A DNA stretch of 47,323 bases from Candidatus Cryptobacteroides excrementipullorum (GTDB lineage Bacteria; Bacteroidota; Bacteroidia; Bacteroidales; UBA932): contig JADILZ010000044.1 in NCBI GenBank assembly GCA_017695065.1, positions 1-47,323 of the forward strand, given 5' to 3'. The notes under the pieces are model-generated. The model ran no database searches. It had not been told where the DNA came from and worked only from the letters and a program-made list of their open reading frames with translations. The translations under genes were made by a program, and so were the position numbers. Shown one piece after another: positions 17,608 to 26,638 of this stretch; the first letter of the stretch is position 1; each line of letters begins with the position of its first letter.

Positions 17608-18123
17608 ATGGACAGGACAGAAGCTGCAGTGATATTCAGGACCTATGCAAAGAAGCTGTACAATACGGCTCTGCGTATCACTGCGTCTGTCCCCGATGCA
17701 GAAGGGATCATGCAGGAGACCATGATACGTTATCTGACCAGGGCGCCCCGGCTCGACTGCGAGCAGAAAAAGTACGCATGGCTGAGGAGCACATGTGTCA
17801 GGCTGTCCATAGACTGGCTGCGCAAGACCCGGAAACTCGTGCCGATAGACAGTTCCGTCGCGGATATCCCTGATGAAGAAACCGTTGCGGATGACGGCCC
17901 GGACTGGCAGAAGATGGGTGCCGATACGGTAAAGGATGTGATGTCAGCTATGGAATCCCTCGCTCCCGGGTACAGGACTGTCTTGGTACTCAGGCTGATA
18001 GAAGGATATGAATATCAAGAGATAGCACGGATGATGCACCTTAGCGAAAGCGGGGTCAGAAGTCAGTACATGAGGGCAAGGAGAAGGCTCGCGGACGCTG
18101 TAAGAAAGATGCTTGACATTTGA
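17608..18123 (+). CDS. RNA polymerase sigma factor, ECF-like sigma-70 family
   Basis: A 171-residue sigma factor with region 2 at the N-terminus (FRTYAKKLYNTALRITASVPDAEGIMQETMIRYL) and region 4 at the C-terminus (LAPGYRTVLVLRLIEGYEYQEIARMMHLSESGVRSQYMRARRRL). Region 3 is absent, as in extracytoplasmic-function sigma factors. The usual DAED of region 2 reads DAEGIMQET here. The ATG at 17608 is preferred over a TTG at 17596. It is followed 18 bases later by a small membrane protein that may act as anti-sigma factor, then by a GIN-domain gene, a common Bacteroidales trio. Confidence 0.92.
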   Translation: MDRTEAAVIFRTYAKKLYNTALRITASVPDAEGIMQETMIRYLTRAPRLDCEQKKYAWLRSTCVRLSIDWLRKTRKLVPIDSSVADIPDEETVADDGPDWQKMGADTVKDVMSAMESLAPGYRTVLVLRLIEGYEYQEIARMMHLSESGVRSQYMRARRRLADAVRKMLDI

Positions 18124-18141
18124 AGCAAAAGGAAGGAAAGT

Positions 18142-18639
18142 ATGGAAATGGAACAATATTTCAGACGGTTCTCATCAGAGATAGAGACCCTCGGGGGTGA
18201 ACCCAAGGTGACTGAGCGGCAGTTTGTTGAAAAGGCTGTGTCCAGAGCGGCGCGGCGCGTGCGGGCCATCCGTGCGGCTGCATTCGCAGTCCCGGCAGCG
18301 GCTGTCCTCGCCGTCTTGGCTTTCTTCGCCTTCAGGTCCGGACCTGAAGGCATCCAGGATCCGGCAATGCTCTGCATCGAGGAGTACAAGGACGGAATCA
18401 GGCCCCTGTATGACGAGATCAGGCTCATGGAGAACGAGTCGCAGCTATGTCGGGAGATGGGCATTTCATCCACGATAGACGGGCTTATGGCCTCCTCGGA
18501 TGCCTTCTGCTCGCAACTTGACGGGATGGACCCTGGCAGCAGGGCGGACATTGTCAGGATATACTGTTCCCGCCAGACGGAATGTGTGGCGTCCCTTTAC
18601 CGCGAATGCCTTGCCGCATACGTAGGGGCCGGCTACTGA
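18142..18639 (+). CDS. Small single-pass membrane protein, possible anti-sigma factor
   Basis: A 165-residue protein I do not recognise as a named family. About 50 cytoplasmic residues rich in R and E are followed by one membrane helix around residues 50-68 (AAFAVPAAAVLAVLAFFAF), then an outer domain with four cysteines. A position directly downstream of an ECF-type sigma gene and this topology are those of anti-sigma factors in Bacteroidales. A purine-rich AAGGAAGGAAAG precedes the ATG, which would be a strong ribosome site in most bacteria, though Bacteroidetes rely little on it. Confidence 0.8.
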   Translation: MEMEQYFRRFSSEIETLGGEPKVTERQFVEKAVSRAARRVRAIRAAAFAVPAAAVLAVLAFFAFRSGPEGIQDPAMLCIEEYKDGIRPLYDEIRLMENESQLCREMGISSTIDGLMASSDAFCSQLDGMDPGSRADIVRIYCSRQTECVASLYRECLAAYVGAGY

Positions 18640-18690
18640 TTGTAAAAGAATATGTTGATAATACGTCTAATTGGCACAAAATCACAGGTT

Positions 18691-19761
18691 ATGAAAAAGA
18701 TGTTCATGGCGGCTGCGGCCGTATTGCTTATCATGTGCGCCGGAGAGCCGGCTGCTCTCGGGGCACGCAAACCCGGAAAGGTCTCATCGCGTGAGTACAC
18801 GTACAATGTCAAAGGATTCTCCGGCATCAGGACAGAGCTTGATAACTCGTGGTCCGGCAGAAGATGCTGCAATTGGCCGGACATCACGATAAATGTGACA
18901 AAGGGGGACCGTTACAAGGTGTCTGTGGACATCTCTGATCCGGAATACAGGGATATAGTAGATGTGGAAAAGTCCGGGAACTGCCTCCTGGTCAGGAGCA
19001 GGGGACTGCAGTCGAGAGGCAGGAGATATGACTCTCCGAAGGTGGTCGTGAACGTGCAGACTCCCGAGCTCGAATACCTGGATCTCTCGGGGACTGCAAA
19101 AGTGAATGTAAGCGGGCAGTTCTCGTCCGATGCATTCGACGCCGTTGTCAGCGGTGCGGCACAGCTCCGCGGGCTGGATGTCAAGGTGCGCTATGCCACC
19201 CTGGGCATGTCCGGGGCATCTTCTCTTGATGATGTGAATATCTCTGCGTCAGAGAAATGCAAAATGAACGTGAGCGGTGCCGGGGAAATCTGCGGCATAG
19301 ATGTGAAATCTGAATATATCGAGATATATGCAAGCGGTGCTTCCAAGATCAGGTCGGCCGATTTCCGTTCTGACAGGTTCGATATGGACGCGAGCGGAGC
19401 TGCATCCATTTCCGGCTACACGCTTCTGGGAGAGGTTTCCATGGGCCTTTCCGGTGCGGCTGCCTTCCGCTGCACCGGCTGCATGTCTGTGGCTGATGTC
19501 CGGCTTGCAGGCGCAGCCGACCTCGAATTTTCTATGGATGCCTGCGGCAGGCAGCTTGACCTGGAGTGCAGCGGGGGCTCGTCGGCAAATCTCGAGTCTG
19601 CCCCGTTCAGGGATGTCAATGTGTCCGCCTACGGCGCTTCCAGGGCTTCCGTACGGGCTACCGGGACTCTCAGGACTGACATCGCGAGATCGGCATCACT
19701 GGACTATTACGGCCATCCGGAAGATGTCTTTCACCAGGCAGACAACATAAGGTCCCACTGA
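18691..19761 (+). CDS. GIN-domain (DUF2807) exported protein
   Basis: A 356-residue secreted or outer-membrane-associated protein. The signal peptide is MKKMFMAAAAVLLIMCAGEPAALGA; the cysteine is not in a convincing lipobox. The body is a DUF2807/putative auto-transporter adhesin head GIN domain: repeated strands each ending in SGA or SGG turns (VSGAAQLRG, MSGASSLDD, VSGAGEICG, ASGASKIRS, ASGAASISG, LSGAAAFRC, LAGAADLEF), which would stack as a beta helix. The function is unknown. It is the last gene of the sigma factor operon and may be a target or sensor of that system. It is convergent with the TolC gene at 19777. Confidence 0.88.
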   Translation: MKKMFMAAAAVLLIMCAGEPAALGARKPGKVSSREYTYNVKGFSGIRTELDNSWSGRRCCNWPDITINVTKGDRYKVSVDISDPEYRDIVDVEKSGNCLLVRSRGLQSRGRRYDSPKVVVNVQTPELEYLDLSGTAKVNVSGQFSSDAFDAVVSGAAQLRGLDVKVRYATLGMSGASSLDDVNISASEKCKMNVSGAGEICGIDVKSEYIEIYASGASKIRSADFRSDRFDMDASGAASISGYTLLGEVSMGLSGAAAFRCTGCMSVADVRLAGAADLEFSMDACGRQLDLECSGGSSANLESAPFRDVNVSAYGASRASVRATGTLRTDIARSASLDYYGHPEDVFHQADNIRSH

Positions 19762-19776
19762 CGTCATACTCTGAGT

Positions 19777-21120
19777 CTATATCATATAGAATCTCAATAT
19801 CTTGACTCTCAGGATGTAATCGTATTTGCTGCGGGCGAGCGTGGCCTGTGCCTGCTCGACCTCGGCTTTTGCGTTGGCATAGTCGTAGATGTCGGAACGC
19901 CCTGACTCCATGCTGGCTTTTTCGTTCTCGAAGGAAAGTTGCGCTGCTTCCAGGGCTTTCTGCGCAGAATTCAATGTGCTGTATGCTGCCATTGCCCCGT
20001 AATATGCCTGTTCTATTTCCTTCTTCAGAGATTTCTGTGCTTCGCTCAGCAGGAGTTCCTGCCGGCTGACATTCAGCCTGGAGAGCTTTACATTGTTCCT
20101 TACGGAGTTCCCGGAGAATATAGGTATGGATATGGACAGGCCGATGTACTCGTTGCCGTTGTTGCGCAGCTGCTCCCAGAAACCGCTGGTATTCATAGTT
20201 GGATCAGTGAGGTTGCTGTAGACGCTGTTCCCGTAGCCTGCCGAGAAATGGACAGACGGCTGGTATGCGCTCTTGGCCGTTTTCAGCGCGATCATGCTGC
20301 TCTGCAGAGATGCTTCCGCGTATTTGATGGAAGGATGAAGCCTTACCGACTGGTCGTATATCTGTGACAGTGCCGGGATTTCCTCTATCCGCGGGATGTC
20401 ACGTATATCCATCACCGGGCTGAGGAACACGCTGTCAGGCAGGTTCATGGCCTGGCGGAGGTCCAGGAGCGAGAGGGCGTATGAATTCTCGTTCTGGGTG
20501 AGCGTGGCCTCGTCCGCTGCCACCAGCGACTCGTTCCGCACCACCTCGTTGAGAGGAACACGTCCGCTTTCATACTGACCTTCGGACTGTTCAAGCTGGC
20601 TGGTGCTGAGCTCGAGCTGGCTTTTCGCGATGGACACCATCTCCTTGTCGTACATTGCCTGGAGGAAAAGCGAGGCTATGTTCAGGGAGATGTTCTTCCG
20701 TGCGAGGGCGAGATTCTGCGTAGCGGCCTCGAAATCTATCTTGGCCTTCTCTATCTCATGCTTTATCCTCATGCCCTGATATACCGGTACGCTGAGTGAC
20801 ACGCCCAGAGAGCCGGATATCTGCGAATTGTCTATATACGAGGCATCCCTTGACGGGCTTCGTCCGAAATATACGTTGCTCCCCAGTGAAGCGGACAGGT
20901 CCGGCAGCCTGGACATCCTTGCCGTGTTCAGGGAGATTTTCCCGCTTTCAACATCTATCTGCCCTGTGGCTATGTCTGTGTTGTGTTCCAGGGCATAGTC
21001 CACACACTTGTCAAGTGTCCATCCTTCAGTGTCCTGTGCATTGGCAGGCACCGCGGCCGTAATCACGGCCGCTGCCAGCGGGGCCAGTGCATGGCGACGG
21101 ATATAGTCATTCATTCTCAT
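19777..21120 (-). CDS. TolC-family outer-membrane protein of an ABC exporter
   Basis: Outer-membrane channel of a MacAB-TolC-like exporter, 447 residues. The signal peptide ends at VPANAQ near residue 28; the mature part starts WTLDKCVDYALEHN, the classic TolC repeat opening, with the second repeat at LSISIPIFSGNSVRNNVK. It is the last gene of a five-gene operon and its ATG overlaps the adaptor stop (ATGA). It is only distantly similar to the TolC protein at 1376, so the two pumps probably have separate channels. Confidence 0.93.
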   Translation of the reverse strand: MRMNDYIRRHALAPLAAAVITAAVPANAQDTEGWTLDKCVDYALEHNTDIATGQIDVESGKISLNTARMSRLPDLSASLGSNVYFGRSPSRDASYIDNSQISGSLGVSLSVPVYQGMRIKHEIEKAKIDFEAATQNLALARKNISLNIASLFLQAMYDKEMVSIAKSQLELSTSQLEQSEGQYESGRVPLNEVVRNESLVAADEATLTQNENSYALSLLDLRQAMNLPDSVFLSPVMDIRDIPRIEEIPALSQIYDQSVRLHPSIKYAEASLQSSMIALKTAKSAYQPSVHFSAGYGNSVYSNLTDPTMNTSGFWEQLRNNGNEYIGLSISIPIFSGNSVRNNVKLSRLNVSRQELLLSEAQKSLKKEIEQAYYGAMAAYSTLNSAQKALEAAQLSFENEKASMESGRSDIYDYANAKAEVEQAQATLARSKYDYILRVKILRFYMI

Positions 21121-22214
21121 TGTTCCGGATTTCCTTTAACCTTGTCTGTCCCGGCAAGTCCGTCGAGGATCTCGACATAGACCCCGTCCGACATGCCTAT
21201 CTTCACATCTTTACGCTCGAAAAGCTGCTCTTTCTTGTCCATCCCCTTGAACACCTCCACGTATGAAGTGTCTCCGGCAAACTTGACACAGCTTTCCTCG
21301 ATGGTCATCACGCTGTCTCGCTTTTCGGTTATAATCTCTGCATTGGCGCTGTATCCTGCCCGGACGAAAATGGAGTCCGGAATCTGCACTTCGGCCTCGA
21401 TCTCGAACATGACCACATTGTCCACCTCCTCGGATTTCGGGGCTATGTATGTGAGCATGGCGTCGAAATCCACACCCTGCAGGGCTCCTACCTTCACCTT
21501 TACCGGCATCCCGGTACGCACCTTCCCGACATCGGACTCGTCGATGTTCCCTTTGAAGAGCATGTTGCCCAGGTCCGCCACAGTGGCGATGGTGGTCCCG
21601 TCATTGAATGTATTGGCCTGGATAACCGAGTTCCCGACCTCTACCGGGATGTCGAGTATCTTCCCTGTGATGGTGGAGCGTACGAGAGTGTTGCTCAGAT
21701 GGTCGTATTTTTCCGATACCCCGTCGGTGATGATCTTGAGTGCGTCGCGGGAGTTGTCCACTTCCTCCTCGGCATTGCTCAGTGTTGTCTGGGATGTTTC
21801 GAACTCTTCCTGCGAGAGAATCCCTTTCCTGTAGAGGTCTTCGTTCCTCCGGTGCTCGCGCAGGGCCTTGTCGTAGTTGATCTCGGCCACTCTGAGTCTG
21901 CCTTCCGCGCTGTTCAGCGAGCTCATCTCCGGCACGACCTTGATCGTGGCCAGGACATCCCCCACCTTCACGTCATCTCCCGGATCATAGTGGATGTCGT
22001 CGATGATTCCGGAGATCTGCGGCTTGATCTGGACTTCGTTGCTCGGTTCCACCTTGCCTGTGGCAATGATGGAGTTTGAGATGGACCTGGTCTGCGGGCT
22101 AAGAAGCTGCCAGGTCTGGACTTCCGGACGGCTCTTCATCCACAGGAAGACCATTGTCCCGAGAAATACCAGGACAAGCAGGCTGATCCAGAAGATCCTG
22201 AAAAACTTTTTCAT
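21117..22214 (-). CDS. Periplasmic adaptor of an ABC exporter (MacA-like)
   Basis: A 365-residue adaptor with an N-terminal membrane anchor (residues 6-26) and no lipobox. It has a lipoyl-type domain split around a coiled coil: GIIDDIHYDPGDDVKVGDVLATI before and VRSTITGKILDIPVEVGNSV after. The coiled coil carries many E, R and L residues (residues 100-165). It bridges the two permeases and the TolC protein. It is expressed with them: 27 bases from the upstream permease and overlapping the TolC start. Confidence 0.93.
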   Translation of the reverse strand: MKKFFRIFWISLLVLVFLGTMVFLWMKSRPEVQTWQLLSPQTRSISNSIIATGKVEPSNEVQIKPQISGIIDDIHYDPGDDVKVGDVLATIKVVPEMSSLNSAEGRLRVAEINYDKALREHRRNEDLYRKGILSQEEFETSQTTLSNAEEEVDNSRDALKIITDGVSEKYDHLSNTLVRSTITGKILDIPVEVGNSVIQANTFNDGTTIATVADLGNMLFKGNIDESDVGKVRTGMPVKVKVGALQGVDFDAMLTYIAPKSEEVDNVVMFEIEAEVQIPDSIFVRAGYSANAEIITEKRDSVMTIEESCVKFAGDTSYVEVFKGMDKKEQLFERKDVKIGMSDGVYVEILDGLAGTDKVKGNPEQ

Positions 22215-22241
22215 ATCGCTGTAAATTAATTTGTTATCTTT

Positions 22242-23516
22242 CTATTCTTCTCTAAGGGCATCCACCGCATTGATTTTTATCGCTTTATATGCCGGCAATA
22301 TTCCCGCAAGCAGGCTGCCGGCCAGGATGAGCCCGAACGACAGGAGCGCGGTTCCGAACGGAAGCTGGAGTGTATAGGACGAAATCATACCGCTCATGTA
22401 CGTATCCTGCAGGATGACCGGCAGAAGTGTCTTGTCCAGCACCCCCTGGACCAGGACGGCCAGTGTCATGCCTGTTATCCCTGCGATGAGTGACAGCACC
22501 GTACTTTCGGCGAGCACCTGGCTGATAATCTCCTTCGGCTTGGCCCCCAATGCCCTGCGCACCCCGATCTCCTGCCTCCGCTCTCTCACTATTATGAGCA
22601 TTATGTTGCTTATGCCGATGATTCCTGCGAGCAGGGTCCCTGCTCCCACGAACCATGTGAGGAAGATCACTCCGGAGAAAAGTCCCTTTATCTTGTCCAG
22701 CATCTCCTTGGCGTTGAAAGAGTAGATTGCCTTGTCATCGTCAGGGGACACGAGATGGTTTTCAGATATCACCCTGCGGCATGCGTCCTCGATGTCTGAG
22801 AGATCCGCATCCTCATTGCCTGTGACGGCCACCGCATTTACATACAGACTGCCGCTGCTGAAAAGGTAATTATCTGTTGTATAGGGTATTATGACTGTTC
22901 TGTCAGGGTTGGTCATCATGAACATCTGATTTGTCTTCACGTATGTGCCCACGACGGTGAAGTATGTATTTCCGAGCTTGACGTTTTTCCCTATGATGGA
23001 GTTCCCGTTGTCGATTCTCGGCGCCATCTCCTGCGGCACCAGGCATACCTTGCGCTTCTCCTTCATGTCTATCTTGTTGAGAAGCCTTCCCTCGGATGCC
23101 CGTATCCCGTCGATGTCCTGGAACCCGAGGTCATATGCCGCCGTATATGAGTCATGCGAGGTGCTTCCGTAAATCAGCTTCAGGTTCCTTGTCGGGCCGA
23201 GTGCTCCGGCAATCTTCACTCCGCGCAGTCCGGAGATTTCCTCCACGTCGCTGTACCTCATGTTCCACCAGCGTCCGGACTTCATTCCCTTGTACGGTAT
23301 GGAGGTCTGCTGCGGGAACAGGAATGCGGTGTTCGACGCGTTGTCCGCCATCTCTCCGACGATGATGTCCGAAAGTCCCATCCCGACCCCGAGCAGCAGG
23401 ATCAGCATGAACGTACCCCAGACGACCCCGAGCGCGGTGAAGATGCTCCTGCGCTTGTTGCGTCCGAGACTCTGGAAAATCTCGTTCCACCATTCTATGT
23501 CGAAAAACCTTGCCAT
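22242..23516 (-). CDS. ABC transporter permease, MacB/FtsX-like
   Basis: A 424-residue MacB-type permease: a first membrane helix (about residues 20-45, ALGVVWGTFMLILLLGVGMG), a periplasmic domain of about 230 residues, then three helices at the end (GVIFLTWFVGAGTLLAGIIGISNIMLIIVRERRQEIGVRRALGAKP, a FtsX-domain signature). The ending is INAVDALREE. It is related to the neighbouring permease at 23557 and probably forms a heterodimer with it, since the operon has one ATPase gene and two permease genes. Confidence 0.94.
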   Translation of the reverse strand: MARFFDIEWWNEIFQSLGRNKRRSIFTALGVVWGTFMLILLLGVGMGLSDIIVGEMADNASNTAFLFPQQTSIPYKGMKSGRWWNMRYSDVEEISGLRGVKIAGALGPTRNLKLIYGSTSHDSYTAAYDLGFQDIDGIRASEGRLLNKIDMKEKRKVCLVPQEMAPRIDNGNSIIGKNVKLGNTYFTVVGTYVKTNQMFMMTNPDRTVIIPYTTDNYLFSSGSLYVNAVAVTGNEDADLSDIEDACRRVISENHLVSPDDDKAIYSFNAKEMLDKIKGLFSGVIFLTWFVGAGTLLAGIIGISNIMLIIVRERRQEIGVRRALGAKPKEIISQVLAESTVLSLIAGITGMTLAVLVQGVLDKTLLPVILQDTYMSGMISSYTLQLPFGTALLSFGLILAGSLLAGILPAYKAIKINAVDALREE

Positions 23517-23556
23517 CAGCTGTATGTTCCTTAGTCGTAATATGCTATGTGCCAGT

Positions 23557-24828
23557 TTAAAGGCTGTCTCTCAGCGCATCAATGGTCTTGACCTTCGCCG
23601 CCCGTCTTGCCGGTATGTACCCTGCGATGACCCCGGCGACCACCAGTACGGCCGTCGCGCTCACCACTATCGACAGGTCAAGGGTAGGGTCCTGGAAGAA
23701 TGATATGCTGCTGAAAATGTCGCCGGGGTCGGCTTCCTCTACGGAGGAGATCAGGTACTGGTTTACCCCCTCCATGACTCCCACGCCGGCGCACATGCCC
23801 ACGTATCCGAACAGTGCCGTTATCACCACCGCTTCGGCGAGTATCATCATGACCACCGACCTTGGGGAAGCCCCAAGCGCCTTGCGGATGCCTATTTCAA
23901 ATGTCCTTTCCCTCACTGTCACGAGCATGATGTTGGCCACTCCCACGATGCCCGCCATCAGTGTCCCTATTCCTATCATCCAGATGAAGATGGTGAGCGC
24001 ACGGAACACGGTCATCACGGATTTGTATCCCTCCATGTTGTTCCACACGTAGAACACCGACATGTCATCCGGGGAGAACCCGTACTTCTTGCTCATCCTC
24101 GTGCGCAGGGCCTGCTCGAACACTGGAATCTGCTCCTCTTTCACATCGTCCTGGAAGACGAACGTGGCTTCGGTCAGCTTCTCGTCACCTTTGGAATATA
24201 TGGTCTGCCCGGTGGACAGCGGGATGTAGATCCGCGGCCATGTGGAGAACTTGTCCGTCTTGAGCACACCTACCACCTTGTATGGTATGTTGCCCATCAT
24301 AAGTGTCTCTCCTACAGGATTCTTTCCCTTGAAAAGCACTTTCACTATGTTTTCGTCCACCACAGCGGTCTTTCTACGCAACTGCATGTCTATGCTGTTG
24401 ATATACCGCCCGTTCAGCACTTCTTCCCCGAGCATGGGTCCGAGCTCCGGGGTCACGCCGTCTATCCCTGCGGTTATGGTCATTTCCCCGTACCGTGCCG
24501 TGTTGCTGTTGTACCATGATATGGCGCTGATGTCCTTCACATAGTCCCCGAACTCGTCCATGATGATGTCCAGGTCCTCGTTCCTCATATAGACCTGCCG
24601 GTAGAGGTTGAACCCTCCGTAGCTTATCGTGGTGTATCCTCCGTATATCGACCCGCTGTTGATCATCTGCGACCCGAAGTTGGACATAAGGCCGTTCTTG
24701 AGCCCGTTCCCGGAACCGAGCAGGACCACCAGCATGAAAATCCCCCATGCCACGGAAAAACCCGTGAGCACGGTCCTCAGCCTGTTCTGTTTAAGGGATT
24801 CGAATATTTCACCCAGAAGTTCTCTCAT
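23557..24828 (-). CDS. ABC transporter permease, MacB/FtsX-like
   Basis: A 423-residue permease with the same topology as the 22242 gene product: helix 1 near residues 20-45 (GFSVAWGIFMLVVLLGSGNGL), a periplasmic domain, and three C-terminal helices with GIVGVANIMLVTVRERTFEIGIRKALGASP. The two share the FtsX core but the periplasmic domains differ, as expected for a heterodimeric exporter that moves substrate by mechanotransmission rather than through the membrane. The substrate is unknown. Confidence 0.94.
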   Translation of the reverse strand: MRELLGEIFESLKQNRLRTVLTGFSVAWGIFMLVVLLGSGNGLKNGLMSNFGSQMINSGSIYGGYTTISYGGFNLYRQVYMRNEDLDIIMDEFGDYVKDISAISWYNSNTARYGEMTITAGIDGVTPELGPMLGEEVLNGRYINSIDMQLRRKTAVVDENIVKVLFKGKNPVGETLMMGNIPYKVVGVLKTDKFSTWPRIYIPLSTGQTIYSKGDEKLTEATFVFQDDVKEEQIPVFEQALRTRMSKKYGFSPDDMSVFYVWNNMEGYKSVMTVFRALTIFIWMIGIGTLMAGIVGVANIMLVTVRERTFEIGIRKALGASPRSVVMMILAEAVVITALFGYVGMCAGVGVMEGVNQYLISSVEEADPGDIFSSISFFQDPTLDLSIVVSATAVLVVAGVIAGYIPARRAAKVKTIDALRDSL

Positions 24829-24850
24829 CGCATGGTCTTGTCAGGTACTG

Positions 24851-25555
24851 TCATTTGAGCATCGAATGGACTGTCTCCGGGCTGTTTATCTCCTCGCCTT
24901 CGATGATTCCGTCCTTTATATGTACTGTCCTGTCCGTCTGGTCGGCGACCCCTTTTTCATGGGTGACACATATAATGGTCATCCCCATTTCCTTGTTCAC
25001 CTTTCTCAGAAGGTCCATCACTTCCTGTGAGGTCACACTGTCAAGAGCTCCGGTAGGCTCGTCCGCCAGTATGAGCTTCGGTCTGGTTATCAGCGCTCTT
25101 GCTATGGCCACCCTCTGTTTCTGTCCTCCTGACATCTCGTTCGGCCTGTGGTCGGCCCATTCCTTCAGCCCGAGCCTTTCCAGGAAATCGAGAGCCATCT
25201 CGTTCCTTTTCTTTCTCCGGTAGCCTTTATAATACAGGGGCAATGCGACATTCTCCAGCGCGGTCTTGTAGCTTATGAGGTTGAACGACTGGAAGATGAA
25301 CCCTATCATCCCGTTGCGCAATGCCGCAGCCTGCGTTTCGTCCTGGCTTTTGATGAGCTTCCCGGCGAGATAGTATGAGCCCTCGTCGTAGTTGTCCAGA
25401 ATGCCCAGGATGTTCAGCAGTGTCGATTTTCCTGAGCCGGAAGCACCCATTATCGAAAGGAACTCCCCGTCCTTGACAGACATGTTGATGCCTTTCAGGA
25501 CATGGAGGGAGGCTCCGTTGTGATAGGTCTTGTGCAGGTTTTCTATTTCGACCAT
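24851..25555 (-). CDS. ABC transporter ATP-binding protein (MacB/LolD-type)
   Basis: A 234-residue ATPase and first gene of the export operon. Walker A is GASGSGKST near residue 36, the ABC signature MSGGQKQRVAIARAL, Walker B LILADEPTGALD, and the switch histidine in CVTHEKGVAD. The sequence and operon context place it in the MacB/LolD branch that powers FtsX-like permeases. The ATP-binding domain is a separate polypeptide here, unlike MacB of E. coli where it is fused. A promoter lies 36 bases upstream at 25592-25620. Confidence 0.96.
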   Translation of the reverse strand: MVEIENLHKTYHNGASLHVLKGINMSVKDGEFLSIMGASGSGKSTLLNILGILDNYDEGSYYLAGKLIKSQDETQAAALRNGMIGFIFQSFNLISYKTALENVALPLYYKGYRRKKRNEMALDFLERLGLKEWADHRPNEMSGGQKQRVAIARALITRPKLILADEPTGALDSVTSQEVMDLLRKVNKEMGMTIICVTHEKGVADQTDRTVHIKDGIIEGEEINSPETVHSMLK

Positions 25556-25591
25556 TCCAGTGTATTAGTTGATTAGTAATCTAATGGTCTG

Positions 25592-25620
25592 CAAATATAC
25601 AAATATTTTTTATTCTGCAA
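25592..25620 (-). promoter_or_regulatory. Promoter of the ABC export operon
   Basis: Read on the - strand, TTTG (its TTG core at 25620-25618) and TATATTTG (25599-25592) are 18 bases apart, close to the Bacteroidetes consensus. The box is 37 bases upstream of the ATPase ATG at 25555. Confidence 0.7.
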
Positions 25621-25654
25621 ATAAATCAGCGGAATGTTTGCTTTCAGCTCCGGG

Positions 25655-26473
25655 TCAATCCCACATCACAAACTCGATTATGTCCGAGAACTCGCTCCCG
25701 TAAACGAACGATTCCGGAAGGCTGAAATACTCGTATATCAGGATTTTTTCGAGCGGGTTGCCGCTGCAGGAGAGGGAAGAGAGGTACTTGTTGTGGCTGA
25801 CGTCAAGCCTGGTTATCCTGTTGTCGCTGCAGTTGAGGGTCTTCAGGTCCGGGCATCCGGAAACGTCAAGACTGGTGATCATGTTGTCACTGCAGTTCAG
25901 GTCCGTGAGTCCAGGGCAACCGTCAAGGCTCAATACGGAAATGCTGTTCCCTTCGCATACCATGTCGGAGAGGCTGGCGCATCCTCCCACATTGAGGGAT
26001 GTCAGGGAGTTGTACCTGCAGTTGAGGGTAGTCAGGGAAGTGTTCTTGCTTACGTCCAGGTCCGTGAGCTTGTTGTTCATGCAGTTAAGCTCGGTCAGGG
26101 CAGTGTTCTGTGTGACATTTATCCTGGAGACGTCATTGTTCTGGCAGTACAGGACTTTCAGAGAAGTGAAATATGTCAGTTCGTCCAGGTTCCTGATTTT
26201 ATATCCGCTCAGGTCAAGGTATTCCACCCTGGAGGCCTCCATCTCTGATACCTTCCCGTCCCCGTTCATGTCCTTGAACTGGATGTATGTCTTCTTCCCG
26301 TCGGAATACGTATAGTCCCCGTACATCGAGGAAAGTTCGATGAGAGCGTTCTGGAATCTCGGGTCCTTGAATTCGATTATAGGGCTGTTGTCAACCCATA
26401 TGTCCACTCTGTTCTTGTTGCATGAAACAGCCGTCACCGCAGCTGCCGCCACCAGTAGGAGAATCTTTTTCAT
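25655..26473 (-). CDS. Leucine-rich-repeat lipoprotein
   Basis: A 272-residue surface-type lipoprotein. The signal peptide has lipobox AVSC around residue 18. Near residues 78-95, FKDMNGDGKVSEMEASRV is an EF-hand/dockerin-like calcium loop. From there to the end run about eight 21-residue repeats of the form L..LNCS.N.IT.LDVSGCP.L, as in the BspA-like cysteine-containing LRR group of Bacteroidetes. Such proteins may bind host or other surface molecules; no target can be read. The ATG at 26473 is preferred over a GTG at 26479. It ends 99 bases before the ABC operon start, so the two are probably separate. Confidence 0.85.
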   Translation of the reverse strand: MKKILLLVAAAAVTAVSCNKNRVDIWVDNSPIIEFKDPRFQNALIELSSMYGDYTYSDGKKTYIQFKDMNGDGKVSEMEASRVEYLDLSGYKIRNLDELTYFTSLKVLYCQNNDVSRINVTQNTALTELNCMNNKLTDLDVSKNTSLTTLNCRYNSLTSLNVGGCASLSDMVCEGNSISVLSLDGCPGLTDLNCSDNMITSLDVSGCPDLKTLNCSDNRITRLDVSHNKYLSSLSCSGNPLEKILIYEYFSLPESFVYGSEFSDIIEFVMWD

Positions 26474-26546
26474 AATCACATTATTTGCTGTCAGTCAGAT
26501 GAAATCTTTATATGAATGTGTGCCGGAGTAATAGCCCGCACATATT

Positions 26547-26638
26547 TTAACGTCAGTTCGACGAATTTATGTTTAACATATTATATTAAAAATCAATATT
26601 TTATCATTTATGACCAGAATCCGTCACACTGACGTTAA
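26547..26638. repeat. 92-bp palindrome-ended unit nested in copy B
   Basis: TTAACGTCAGT at 26547-26557 and its exact reverse complement ACTGACGTTAA at 26628-26638 bound an AT-rich 70-base interior. Copy C has the left end but not the inner right end, so this unit is either a separate insertion or an older form of the left part. Its interior right half matches the small element at 13678 in reverse orientation. Confidence 0.65.
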
